A DNA stretch of 64,000 nt. Origin: Agapanthus africanus. Its lineage: Eukaryota > Streptophyta > Magnoliopsida > Asparagales > Amaryllidaceae. Under the pieces are notes generated by a model. It saw nothing but the letters and a program-made list of their open reading frames with translations, had not been told where the DNA came from and ran no database searches. Positions 43,640 to 56,134 of this stretch are shown here, in pieces (position 1 is the stretch's first letter; each line of letters begins with the position of its first letter). The DNA lies in the NCBI GenBank assembly GCA_030015575.1, contig CM057339.1:769374809-769438808 (forward strand), in the 5' to 3' direction. Both the position numbers and the translations under genes were made by a program.

Positions 43640-44125
43640 AAACGGGTAGGAAGTTTCCTGTTAATGACGGACCGAGCAGGGGAGCTGCTCGGTGGCCTCT
43701 TGATGAAGGCTTTGATCCTTAGCGTAGATGGGCAGGAGTTGCCCGCTAAGGATGGACCGAGCAGGGAAGCTGCTTGGTGGCCTCTTGATGAGGGCTTTGA
43801 TCCTTAGCGTAGAAGGGCAGGAGCTGCCCGCAAAGGATGGACCGAGCAGGGAAGCTGCTCGGTGGCCTCTTGATGAGGGCTTTGATCCTTAGCGTAGATA
43901 GGTAGGAGCTACCCGCTAAGGATGGACCGAGCGGGGAAGCTGCTCGGTGGCCTCTTGATGAGGGCTTTAATCCTTAGCGTGGATGGACAGGAGCTACCCG
44001 CTAAGGATGGACCGAGCAGGGAAGCTGCTCGGTGGCCTCTTGATGAGTACTTTGATCCTTAGCGTAGATGGGCAGGAGCTATCCGCTAAGGATGGACCAA
44101 GCAGGGAAGCTGCTCGGTTTTGCGA
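43640..44125. repeat. 85-bp tandem array, two hairpins per unit
   Basis: TTTGATCCTTAGCG-type starts fall at 43711, 43796, 43881, 43966 and 44051, exactly 85 bp apart, with a degenerate unit before the first. Hairpin A pairs ATCCTTAGCG with CGCTAAGGAT around an inner GGGCA/TGCCC. Hairpin B pairs CCGAGCAG with CTGCTCGG around GGAAG. In the unit from 43881 the inner pair has changed to GGTA/TACC, which preserves pairing. The array ends before a 14-C run at about 44144-44157. Confidence 0.9.
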
Positions 44126-44375
44126 GGCATCGTCTGATCCCTTCCCCCCCCCCCCCCGCGCGGAAAATCTGGAAGAGTGACCGTAGCGGGCGACACATAG
44201 CAGAAACGCATAGGCGAGGCGAGATATTCCAAGATCCGCGTCGTTCCGACTTCGGTTGGCCGAGAGACATAGGATGCCCTCCACGTGGCGGTTCGGTATT
44301 GGAAAGGTTGAGAAAATCCCAGGATTCGCGCCCGCGCGCACGCAAAATTTCGGCCCTTGGGGATTCTGTTGTGGC

Positions 44376-44383
44376 TATAAATA
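44376..44383 (+). promoter_or_regulatory. TATA-like box upstream of the 44422 frame
   Basis: TATAAATA in 'gtggcTATAAATAgag' lies 46 bp upstream of the ATG at 44422. Its form and distance suit a plant core promoter with a short leader, but there is no other evidence of transcription. Confidence 0.45.
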
Positions 44384-44421
44384 GAGAAGGAGATAGGTTT
44401 CTTTCCGTGTTGCTTTTTGAA

Positions 44422-44918
44422 ATGGCCGGGCACACCTACACGATTGAAGAGATCGCCACTCCTGATGACGTCTGCTTATACGACCAGTCCTTCTCCGAGG
44501 AGACTTACCGGGGTGTGGTCCAGCGCATCGAGGACCATTTCGGCCGTTTACTTCCTCGTCGGTCGTCCCTCTTCCAATTGTTAATGTATGCAATTTGGAG
44601 GAGGTCCCCGGGACTGTACAACCCCCTCTCCGAGGAGCTGCTGACGAGGCGCTCGACAAGCTGCGTATGCTCTATTTTCTCAGTCTCATCTCGAAGAACA
44701 GGCACGACCAATCAGCGGCCCTTATTTTGGAGTGTTTCCAAAAGAGGCAGATCGCGGTCCCCCGCCCGACGGATGGGAGGCCCGGTGCTTCCGTGGCGTC
44801 CTGGTTACATGGGCAGCATCAGCAGGAGCGGGCTGAAGAGGCCAGGGCTCGGCTGGCGGAGATCTCCATGGAGTACCACCAGCAGTGCTTTCTCGATCCC
44901 GTACCCCCTCTGTTGTAA
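44422..44918 (+). pseudogene. Unrecognised frameshifted plus-strand frame
   Basis: It begins MAGHTYTIEEIATP and reads in one phase to about 44570. The sensible continuation (ADEALDKLRMLYFLSLI, then an E/A/R-rich end) lies in another phase and stops after DPVPPLL at about 44918. So there is either a frameshift near 44560-44590 or an unrecognised intron. I know no family for it. A TATA-like box lies upstream and an AATAAA-like stretch with the conserved tail motif lies downstream (44928-44968). Confidence 0.45.
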
Positions 44919-45167
44919 TTTTAATTTTCTTGTAAGGCTGAGGAGCCCACAATACCCTTGATAAATAAAATTCTCTTTTTGCGACGTACTATTGTTTCCT
45001 TTTTGTCTTCTTGGTGTGTTTGAGTATTTTCATAAACGAAACCCGTGATCTTTGAACCGGGGAAGAGGGAAACACATAGAAGAAGTTTCTTCTAATTCAA
45101 AGACTTAGAAAAATTTACATCGCTTTGGTAAGGAAGAAATATACATTTATAGATACAATTTTCAAAT

Positions 45168-45639
45168 TCACTTGTACAACTTGAGCTTCTCGGCGTTGTA
45201 AGGTCGTGGGAACTTGCGACCCGCTGCGTCTTGCAAGCGATAGGCCCCGCCGGGCAATATTTCGGAGACGAGGAATGGGTCGTCCCACTTCAGGGAAAAA
45301 TTGTGCAAACTTGCTTGGTCTACGAACTCGTTTCGCCTTAAGACCAGATCCCCAGTCTTAAAGGTGCGATGCTTAACTCGTGCGTTGTAATAGCGAGCAG
45401 TTTGCTGTTGGTAAGCCGCGGCTTTGATCTATGCCCGGTCTCGCTTCTCCAGCAAGATGTCCAAATTAGTTCGGAGCGCCAAGGTATTAGCCTCGTCATC
45501 GAAGTGCTTGACTCTGTAACTGGTCAGTCCGATCTCTGTAGGGACCATCGCCTCGGTGCCGTAGCAGAGGCTGAAGGGGGTTTCTCCAGTGGGGGTCTTC
45601 TTCGATGTGCGCAGGGCCCATAAAACCTGGGGTAGTTCG
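45168..45639 (-). pseudogene. C-terminal integrase part of Tat element T1 pol
   Basis: Read on the minus strand it continues the T1 integrase after A2 is removed. It has the TPTGETPFSLCYGTEA motif of plant gypsy integrases and ends in a chromodomain-free tail (GAYRLQDAAGRKFPRPYN...) with TGA at 45168-45170. There is an in-frame stop near 45430. GTTCG at 45635-45639 is the left target copy of A2. No gene is seen between here and 44919. Confidence 0.88.
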
Positions 45640-47853
45640 TGTTAGTTATATGTATGCCCTAGAGGCCATTACTATACATAGGATGTATATTGTAGTGGAT
45701 GCTTGGACATATATAGGGATGACTTTCTTGCTCGATATGATAGTATGCTATCTGGTTACTCTTTACCTTAACGTGTACACTGATTGTCTCTCTGTTACAT
45801 GTTGGTAAAGCCCTTAGGATGTGTACTTGACTACCTGCACTATGATGCGGATCATACTAGTGGGGACATGGTAGTCCATAAGTACATCCTTCAAAGTCCC
45901 TAGTCGTGGGTGTATCGAGACGGGGCATCGATATACCAGAGTAGACTAGCGTGTAGCTTCTCGACCCATATAGATGGGCGATGGATGATCCTATATCCAT
46001 TGGTGTTTGACATCAGAGATCATATACGGGTGCTCGGTGGAGACTGGGTACACTGGACGGACTTGCCGAGAACTCCCAGATGGTATTATACCTTACGTCA
46101 GATGGCAGTTCTCTGGTGACACTGGTACATGTTAGTCTGTAGACCCGAGATCGTCATAGAGTCTTGTGTGATTCTCACTGTGCTTTGATTTCCATCATAC
46201 CACGTCCAAGATGGTGTGCAAAAAGGTGGCTTTTGGATACAGTTCCGAATCACATGGAGGCAATGAGCGATGGGAGGGGTTTCGTCTCTCCCGATATAGG
46301 GAGTTGATGTTGCGCTGTGCTCGATTGGCTATAACAGGAAGTCCTTGGCCAAGGCTGCTTTAGGGATTTACTGGTAAGTGTTACCAGTAGTTTCTCGACC
46401 TGTTATAAGCCTCGTATCGACACGACTTATCGAGTTATTGGGGTCTGACGTTTACCACCCCTAGGCGAGATATGCGACATATCAGACGAACAGACCGGAC
46501 TGTACGGTAGTGTTACTGATTGGATTCACAGGAGTGTGAGCAGGCTTGCTTGTTGATCTTCTGATCGCTCAATACCCGGGTGACCGTTACGTTTAGCAGA
46601 CCGCTTGCGGCTTGTGGGTGTTTGATATGATCATCACCTGCTGCCGGCGTATTGACGAGTCTTTAGAGTCCTACACAGGGGTTTCCTGGCTCAAGCGAAA
46701 CGAAATAGGAGCGCATATGAGATATGTGCGGGACCGAGAATAATACCAGTATGTGATACTGTATTCTATTCTCGTGATTCGTATCATTGGTCGGTTATAT
46801 GTGATATAGCCGGGTTACCGAATCAAGTGTTGATTCGATACATTGATACACTTGATATTAGTCGGTTATATGCGATATGACCGGATCATTAAATCAAGTG
46901 TTGATTTAATGATTTAATATATAATTATATATTTGATATATTACTTTACATTAACTAGTATTGGTTCACTTAAGATTGATTTTCTCACTTGAATGTGCAC
47001 ATTGTTTATATGTGATATATGCAAGTGTACATGTTTGTATCATGCTTGATGATACAAACAAGTTGAGTGTATGAGACTTGAACCAAATCAAGGTTAAATT
47101 AGGGTTTACTATTTTCCTAGCATATAACAAAAGAGTGTGACTTTGGTCAAAGTTATCAAGCTTCATGAAGCTTGATAAACATTGACAAAGTCAACTCTTT
47201 TGTCATTTGTATAAGATATTAGTTAACCCAACCCTTAACCTAATGCTTTGGTTAATTCTCTACATGAGTTAAGCATGAGGGCTTAACTCAACCATGATAC
47301 CATTATTTATTGGATAAGTTTCATTTTTTGGATAATGATTCATATGATTCTTTTCTTCTTCATCTTCATCAAGCTCACAAAAGCTTGCTAGCTCCAATGG
47401 TGCCATGAGAAAAAGAGTGAGAAATCCAATTCTAAAGTGAATCCACTTCCTATTTCTTCATCCTCTACCACTTGCCATGTAGTATAGGGTGTTCTCTTCA
47501 CAAAGTTTTTGACCAAGTGAAGGAATAACTTGAGTTTGAGTCTCCCCGACGTAGATCATTTTCGGCCTCGAAGTCAACGATCTAGCCCGCTCATTTCTCC
47601 GACGAAACCATCGCTAGAGTCCGGGATCCCGATGATCGCAGCGGAGGGACGTCAACACGGAGCTATAGAAGTGGAGGACCGAATCTACAAAGGTTGTATT
47701 TCCATTCACTTAGTAGCAAAGTAGTTTGCTAGCCGGTTGTTTCGCTTAATCTCTAGTTAACGATCTTCATTAGGGTTCCTCGGCACATAAAAATTTGAAT
47801 TTGGCATGGTAGATGCCTTGTGGAACCTCTTGTGTGTGCCTAGTAACCCTACA
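45640..47853 (+). repeat. 5' LTR of A2
   Basis: It spans TGTTAGTTATATGTATGCC to CCCTACA. It shares its plan with the C LTRs (for example 'CAGACCGGACTGTACGG' and 'GTCTTTAGAGTCCTA') and has clustered 'TATATGTGATAT' words near 46790-46960. No gene. Confidence 0.93.
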
Positions 47854-50800
47854 GTGGTATCAGAGCCTAGCTAGAGCTTTAGGCGATGTGTAGACGATGT
47901 TAGAAGTCCGATCGAACCCGAAACCCTAATCCAAAACCCTTCTCTGTACATTTTCTGAAACTGTGGAATTTTGTGAATTAAAAATATGCAGAAAAATCAG
48001 CAAGCTTTTTTATGAGTTACTGTGTAAAACGAGTGCGTAATTCGATCAAAACGCCGCGGAACCGCGGCACGAGCATGGATCGTGCGGCGGTTCCGCGGCC
48101 GTACGGTCACTTCATTCATCAACTTTTGCACAGTAATGTCACTAAGGTATTCCTGACTTTTCTGGGAATTTTTAATTTGCACTCAAGAGTTGAGTTTTCT
48201 GGGTTGTTTTGGGGACTCGATGTTTCGATCGGATTGTTTAACTTTGTCTATGTGCTTTTCCGGGTAATTTTAGAACATGTTAAAAAGTTCGACCGGATAT
48301 AGATACCCACTTTTTCCCCTGCCGGGAAATTTCCAAGTGTTGGATTTTTCCGTAGTTTAATAACGTTCTAAGTAGTGCAAGTAACGCGATGGTCCCTCTA
48401 AAAGACAACAAACCTTAACTCGATTATGTGACCGTCTTAAACTGCCCTTTGAACCTTAGGGTTTGGGGCAGTACGGCGTGCCACATGTGAGGTGTTGGCT
48501 TGACCCTTCTACGGCTGGACCGTTGGTACTGTGGCATGAAGTGAATGTTTTTAAACTTATTTCATGTGTTGAGTTGTTTCGGGAAAACTTGGGTGTTTGA
48601 TGGTTCGATCGGAAAGTTTAACATTGTCTATTTATCTGGAATGTGATACAATAGTTATGAGATAACTGATTTGAATGTTATAAATCTAGCAGTTTAGTCT
48701 CAAATGATCGGTTGCCACGGAATTTTGATGCGATCAAAAGTCCGTCGCAATCACGTAGCGTACGCGGATATTCCCCGGTAAACTTAATAGACAGCCACGC
48801 CCCATAGCCCCGACCAAGTGACTGTAGGAGAACCCTGTCGCCAAAAGCATCCGTTCGGGTGCTCGCGGCAGCGGTGTTCCGCCTTGGTGCACTTCGTTGA
48901 CGGTATCGGGGGTGCGGCCGCCTACTAAAGTTTGCAACGAGCATTCGATCAGTTTTTCGGGAATCTTGTTGAATTGCCCGACTAGATATTGAAAAGTGTT
49001 TTCGATATAGAGACTAAAATGCGGGGTTTATAATTGTTAGGCATGTGATGTCTAAGGAATTCATTTGGTCAGGCATGCGATGTCTGAGGAGATTGCGGAT
49101 TCCAACTGTTGTAGTTTTACACTTTCATTTTCTGTGACCGTAAGTGTAATATGTGATATCGCCGGTTTCGTTGCTATATGTCAAGGACAATTGGGATACG
49201 CATGTTTACTTACGTTGATGACATGTGATGTTATGTGTTGCTGGATATGTTATATTGGATCGTCGTATTTGAATAGCCGGGAGTTTTATGTGAGATGAGA
49301 GTTTTTATTTTCATTCATGTAAAATTTATTGTATGTAATATTCTTTTATTGGGGCACTTCCAGGTTGCGGAAGATGTCACCATTGTATATTATTTACTTT
49401 TCCGTACTAGGATAGACCCAAGGAGGAGAGCACAAGTAACCGGGTTCTGGAGTCCAGTGGGAGACCAACTCGAGGAGTCGAGTCCGGGTCTCCTAACTCT
49501 AAAATTGGTAGGATTGCTTGCCGCTCTCGTAGGGGTCTAGGGGTGTGGGTTTGGCTATTCATCGTGACCGTGGAATCCGTGTTTTATACTGGCCCATATT
49601 GAAAACACGGACGTCCTAGTATATCCAATGTTTCATATGTTTCTTCTGCTGCGATATCTGTGATATGATCATTTGATATGTTGTGATGGATACTGTATAT
49701 AGTATATATGATATATTATATAGACGTTATTTATGTTTTGCACTCGCACTAGCCCTGCCCCGCTCTGTCGTTAGTTACCTAACCTAACGGTGCACGAGGG
49801 GACATCGAGGCGAATGCGGATGGCATAAGTGTACGTCGTATTTATCTGTGATGTTTAGGTGATTTAAATGATGGGACTTCATTAATATGATTAATGAAAT
49901 AAAAGAAACCTAAAAGATGTTGTGGAATCGAATTTTCAAAACACAGGTAGCTACAGTTCTTGCTTTGCATTGCGGTGTTCCTTATAGAACATCCTGCACC
50001 TTATTCGATAAGGAAAAGGCCGAGATTCCTTCACCGGGAGTGACCCCTTTAGCAATAAATGGCAGATGCTACAACCCTCGGTTTGTCTTTTGATTGCTCC
50101 TATAGTTCTTGCTTTGCACAGCGGTATATATGATATATCCTGCACCTTATTCGATGAGGAAAGGGCCGACGATCCCTTCACCGGGAGTGACCCCTTTAGC
50201 AAAACTAGAAAAGCCTCAAAAACACTCCATTTCAAAATTCATTCGATCCTACAACGATATCAAGTTCATTACGCAATAGGTTTTCAGAAAAACCTGTCGT
50301 AGCCCTCCGTCATTTCATATAAGTACTACTTAGTATTCGTGCTGCGGTAGGTTGGCATTCGTCAAGGCGTAGTGTGCGGTAGCTAACTAGTACTTATCTG
50401 CTTATACATATGATGTAGATTGGATTAGGGTATTCGTACGACGTTGTTTGGCATTCGTCAAGGGTCGTGCGGGTGGGTTTATTTCAATCAAGAAATGTAC
50501 GGGTTGAACTTGACTAGCGCACTATGGGTGGTTTGGCATTCGTCAAAGTCATAGTACGTTAGGGGCAAAAGCATTATCGGGAATTTCAAGTGTTGAAATT
50601 TGCAATGAGATTGCATACCTTCTATGAGATAGTTGGATCCCGATACCCGCTGCGAGTAACTGTTACTCCAAGGAGAGTTTTACACATTACAATTAGCCGA
50701 TCAAGTAGGTGTCTAAAAAGGTGTCAACGGGGTTACGCTTCTGGGAAAACAAGGTTTACTTTAATTAGGCCCGTGCGAAAGCACGGAGAACCTCCCTCAA

Positions 50801-50998
50801 AGTACCGACACTGGCCTGGCTGAAAGATTGACGAACTTGTAGCGTGTAATTAATCCCGGCTAGTCTTTCCTTTTAGGGTTTGAAGGAAGATTTGATAAAA
50901 ACAGTGGGAGCCATCCTGATTAGATAAAATAATAACCGATCTGATCTTGCAAGAGCGCACGCAGAGTGTTTTCTTCTCTCTCTCTCCAGGTAGCGACC
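47854..50998 (+). other. Primer site and ~3.1-kb leader of A2
   Basis: TGGTATCAGAGCC at 47855 is the primer site. The leader is non-coding. Its middle and 3' parts match the C leader in several blocks, including the 200 nt before gag. A hairpin with a GAAA tetraloop, CCGTGC-GAAA-GCACGG, lies at 50771-50786. The leader ends in a CT tract and CCAG just before the ATG at 50999, again like a 3' splice site. Confidence 0.75.
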
Positions 50999-53902
50999 AT
51001 GTCACGCCTTAATCAAGATAATAATACGGATTTTTTGACCGAACCCGCTTGTTATACTGAGCTGGGGAACATTGTTCCCGCTCCAACTTATAAATGTTAT
51101 AAGACAGAGCAGGAAATTGGGGATTACCAGAATTCCCGTGCCACCCAAACAAAGAAAGTGCATGTTGATGCATCACCTTCGGGTGTGTTCATTACAGAGA
51201 ACTGTTTCTCAAATGTCCTTTACGTCCTGGGTATATGATACCGGATCAGGATCCCACATATGTAATATATTACATGGGCTACAGAAAGGTAGAGAACTGA
51301 GAACGGGTGATAAGTTTCATGAGGCAAAAAACGGTGCAAGTGTTGCAGCCAAGTCTGTTGGTCACTGTCACCCTGTATTACCAGAATACATTGATTCTGA
51401 ACAAATGTTATTAGATACCGAACCTGATGTACAAAATCATATCAGTCTCTTTATTTAGATAAAGAAGGATATAATTTTGTATTGTTGGATAATGTTTTGA
51501 ACATTTCCTAAATCAAAAGTTGATCGGTTCAGGCACGTTATCTAAAAGCATTAACGTTCTAAATCAAACTACAGTTCTTAGTATACAGAACACACACAAG
51601 AGGAAGAGTTCAGAAATGAAAGAATCATTCTTGAGGCATTGTAGGCTAGGTCATATCAATGCGACCCGACCAGCTGAAGTTACATTAAGATGCATATTTA
51701 AATTAGTTTGAATTTACATCTTGTGAAACTTGCTAGTCATGTCACAAAGATAAGATGACCACAGCTCTGTTTATTGGAAGCAGAGAAAGAGTTAGTTTAC
51801 TCTTGGGATGATACACGTTGATGTATGAAGGTCCCCTGTCTACAAATGCCAAGACCGGTTCTTTGTACTTCATTAAATTCTCTGATAATCTCTCGAGATT
51901 CAGACATATGTTCCTGTTGAAACACAAGTCCGAACCTTTTGAGATATTCACAGAATATAAGTTAGAAGTAGAGAACCAACAATGAGTATAAGTATTATGT
52001 CCTTTGATGTGATCAAGGAGGAGAATATTTGAGCACGGGATTCCTGGACTATTCTAAGAATGAGATTCTCTCTCAGCATTACTCCTCTGTATACACCTCA
52101 GCACCCCGGTGTATCGGGGCGGAGCAATAGCACCCTATATGATATGGTGTGCTCTATGATGAGTACTACTGAGTTTCCTATTTCCTTTTAGGGAGTTATG
52201 CACTTATGAAGTTGCATACCTATTGAATAGGGTTCCGATCAAATCAGATGCCTACCATTTCATATGAGATATGGAAAGGGAAGAGCCCATCTCTTAAGTC
52301 AGTTAAGATTTGGGGTTGTCCAGCCTATGTCTAAAAGCAAAATCCGGACAAGCTCGAGGCAAAGTCAGATCTGTGGAAGTTTGTTGGATATCCCAAGCAT
52401 ACGCAAGGGAATATCTTCTACCTAACCGAGGAACAAAAATGTTTTGTTTCTCGGCATGCCACCTTTGTGAAAGGGAATTTCTTGTGAAGAAATTATTGGT
52501 CATGAGGTGGAACTGGAAACAGTTCCAGCTATACAAACTGCAGCTGATGATTTGATAGAACCAAAGGATTCAATAGCAACCAACGAACCTCAACCTCTCC
52601 GCCGATCTAGTAGGTTTTCTCATCCACCTGAGAGATACCTCGATTTCTCTATGACAGTGAGAGCAAGGATTGCATCATGAGATGATGACCCAACTAGTTT
52701 CGAGCTGGCCATCAGGAGTGTGACTCTGTAAGAATGGCTGGATGTTTATCGATCTGAGATGGAATCCTTATACACCAACAAAGTATGGACTTTGGTTGCT
52801 TTATCTGAAGGGTTAAATCCCCATCAGGAGCAAGTATGTCTTGAGAAGATTACTTGGTGTACATGGAAAAGTTGAGACTTTCAAAGCTAGACTTGTTAAA
52901 GGTTTGCATTATAGACCAGTTATGGCTTATAATGAAACCTTTTCTAAGTAGCTATGCTTAAGTCCATCCAGATCCTACTTGCTACGGCTACATACCATGA
53001 CTACGATATCTGGCGGTTGGGTGTCTTGACTGCTTTTCTAAATGATGATTTGGAAGAAAGCGTCTATAAGTACACAGTCAGAGGGCTTCATAGACAGTGG
53101 GAGCAGCGGAAACGTGTGCAAGATGTTTTATGTATTACACCAGGCATCGCGGAGTTGGAACGTCTGTTTTGATGTGTTAGTCAAAGAGTTTGACATCATC
53201 AAAATGGTAGATGAACCTTGTATATACAAAAGGTAGTAGGGAGTATGGTGGTGATCCTTGTAGAGTACATGGATGACATACTCTTGATAGAGAAGGAGTT
53301 TCCTATGCTACGCTCGGTCAATCTCCGCTTATCACAAGGATTCTCCATATAGGATCAAAGTGATACCTACTAAATCCTGGGTTTTGGATCTATGAGATAG
53401 ATCTAATTGGATGTTAGGATACTCACTAATTGTAGTGAGATGGTATCAATTGATCCTGGGGAGAATCACTGGAAAGGTTCCAGGGTGATAAGGACGACTG
53501 AAAGTCAGTCACAGGCATTGTCTTTACCCTCAGTAAAGGGACGGTATGTTGGAAGAGTTCCAAGATAGATACCGTGGCATACTAGACAATAAAGGCTAGA
53601 TACATCGCTACCAAAGATGCTACCAAAGAGGAAGTCTGGGTGTATATTAGTTCATGAGATAAACTTTGTTCCCTCCATTGTGTGACAATGGAGTTGTGGC
53701 TTATGCCGAGGAACGCCCGTCCCATCAGTGATCTAGACATCACCTGATCGTGGAGATGGTTGATCTTCAGGGGATCGAGGTTAGGAGAGTAGACTCAGAG
53801 GACAACACGGCGGATCCACTCATGAAGGCCTTTTCCCAGAGAGAGACTTTTATGGGATGGTTGAGTATGAGATACTACAACCACTGCTATCAGATGGCCC
53901 TA
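50999..53902 (+). pseudogene. Decayed gag-pol of A2
   Basis: It opens MSRLNQDN and then joins almost at once to the end of gag and the protease (YDTGSGSHICN, near 51234), so most of gag is deleted. Integrase fragments lie at about 51600-52330 and RT fragments at about 52750-53300 (a YMDD-like 'YMDDILLI' near 53266). RNase H remnants run to 53880. Every domain carries stops or frameshifts. A1's pol at the left edge is decayed in the same way. Confidence 0.88.
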
Positions 53903-53917
53903 GTGCAAGTGGGAGAT
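53903..53917 (+). other. Polypurine tract of A2
   Basis: GTGCAAGTGGGAGAT abuts the 3' LTR and is identical to the tracts of A1 and C. Confidence 0.85.
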
Positions 53918-56134
53918 TGTTAGTTATATGTATGCCCTAGAGGCCATTACTATACATAGGATGTATATTGTAGTGGATGCTTGGACATATATAGGGATGA
54001 CTTTCTTGCTCGATATGATAGTATGCTATCTGGTTACTCTTTACCTTAACGTGTACACTGATTGTCTCTCTGTTACATGTTGGTAAAGCCCTTAGGATGT
54101 GTACTTGACTACCTGCACTATGATGCGGATCATACTAGTGGGGACATGGTAGTCCATAAGTACATCCTTCAAAGTCCCTAGTCGTGGCTGTATCGAGACG
54201 GGGCATCGATATACCAGAGTAGACTAGCGTGTAGCTTCTCGACCCATATAGATGGGCGATGGATGATCCTATATCCATTGGTGTTTGACATCAGAGATCA
54301 TATACGGGTGCTCGGTGGAGACTGGGTACACTGGACGGACTTGCCGAGAACTCCCAGATGGTATTATACCTTACGTCAGATGGCAGTTCTCTGGTGACAC
54401 TGGTACATGTTAGTCTGTAGACCCGAGATCGTCATAGAGACTTGTGTGATTCCCACTGTGCTTTAATTTCCATCATACCAGGTCCAAGAGGGCGTGCAAA
54501 AAGGTGGCTTTTGGATACAGTTCCGAATCACATGGAGGCAATGAGCGATAGGAGGGGTTTCGTCTCTCCCGGTATAGGGAGTTGATGTTGCGCTGTGCTC
54601 GATTGGCTATAACAGGAAGTCCTTGGCCAAGGCTGCTTTAGGGATTTACTGGTAAGTGTTACCAGTAGTTTCTCGACCCGTTATGAGCCTCGTATCGACA
54701 AGACTTATCGAGTTATTGGGGTCTGACGTTTACCACCCCTAGGCGAGATATGCGACATATCAGACGAACAGACCGGACTGTACGGTAGTGTTACTGATTG
54801 GATTCACAGGAGTGTGAGCAGGCTTGCTTGTTGATCTTCTGATCGCTCAATACCCGGGTGGTCGTTACGTTTAGCAGACCGCTTGCGGCTTGTGGGTGTT
54901 TGATATGATCATCACCTGCTGCCGGCGTATTGACGAGTCTTTAGAGTCCTACACAGGGGTTTCCTGGCTCAAGCGAAACGAAATAGGAGCGCATATGAGA
55001 TATGTGCGGGACCGAGAATAATACCAGTATGTGATACTGTATTCTATTCTCGTGATTCGTATCATTGGTCGGTTATATGTGATATAGCCGGATTACCGAA
55101 TCAAGTGTTGATTCGATACATTGATACACTTGATATTAGTCGGCTATATGCGATATGACCGGATCATTAAATCAAGTGTTGATTTAATGATTTAATGTAT
55201 CATTATATATTTGATATATTACTTTACATTAACTAGTATTGGTTCACTTAAGATTGATTTTCTCACTTGAATGTGCACATTGTTTATATGTGATATATGC
55301 AAGTGTACATGTTTGTATCATACTTGATGATACAAACAAGTTGAGTGTATGAGACTTGAACCAAATCAAGGTTAAATTAGGGTTTACTATTTTCCTAGCA
55401 TATAACAAAAGAGTGTGACTTTGGTCAAAGTTATCAAGCTTCATGAAGCTTGATAAACATTGACAAAGTCAACTCTTTTGTCATTTGTATAAGATATTAG
55501 TTAACCCAACCCTTAACCTAATGCTTTGGTTAATTCTCTACATGAGTTAAGCATGAGGGCTTAACTCAACCATGGTGCCATTATTTATTGGATAAGTTTC
55601 ATTTTTTGGATAATGATTCATATGACTCTTTTCTTCTTCTTCATCTTCATCAAGCTCGCAAAAGCTTGCTAGCTCCAATGGTGCCATGAGAAAAAGAGTG
55701 AGAAATCCAATTCTAAAGTGAACCCACTTCCTATTTCTTCATCCTCTACCACTTGCCATGTAGTATAGGGTGTTCTCTTCACAAAGTTTTTGACCAAGTG
55801 AAGGAATAGCTTGAGTTTGAGTCTCCCCGACGTAGATCATCTTCGGCCTCGAAGTCAACGACCTAGCCCGCTCATTTCTCCGACGAAACCATCGCTAGAG
55901 TCCGGGATCCCGATGATCGCAGCGGAGGGACGTCAACACGGAGCTATAGAAGTGGAGGACCGGATCTACAAAGGTTGTATTTCCATTCACGTAGTAGCAA
56001 AGTAGTTTGCTAGCCGGTTGTTTCGCTTAATCTCTAGTTAACGATCTTCATTAGGGTTCCTCGGCACATAAAAATTTGAATTTGGCATGGTAGATGCCTT
56101 GTGGAACCTCTTGTGTGTGCCTAGTAACCCTACA
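53918..56134 (+). repeat. 3' LTR of A2
   Basis: It is 2217 bp and nearly identical to 45640-47853, with a 3-bp TTC gain near 55635 and scattered, mostly C-T/G-A, differences. It is followed by GTTCG (56135-56139) and then T1 integrase. Confidence 0.93.

Larger units (their letters stand above)
45640..56134 (+). mobile_element. Copia element A2: near-identical LTRs, defective coding region
   Basis: The element is 10,495 bp with 2214- and 2217-bp LTRs (TGTTAG...CCTACA) and GTTCG target copies at 45635-45639 and 56135-56139. It interrupts the integrase of T1. A Met-tRNA primer site lies at 47855 and a polypurine tract at 53903-53917. By eye the LTRs differ at about thirty places (roughly 1.4%). 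Yet gag is largely deleted and pol is broken by many stops and indels. This suggests a non-autonomous family moved by a helper. Confidence 0.92.

Noticed and set aside
43983-44435. Frames on both strands across the 85-bp array and its flank
   Set aside because: They follow the repeat (DGQELSAKDG recurs) and have no recognisable domain; the array is better explained as non-coding hairpin repeats.
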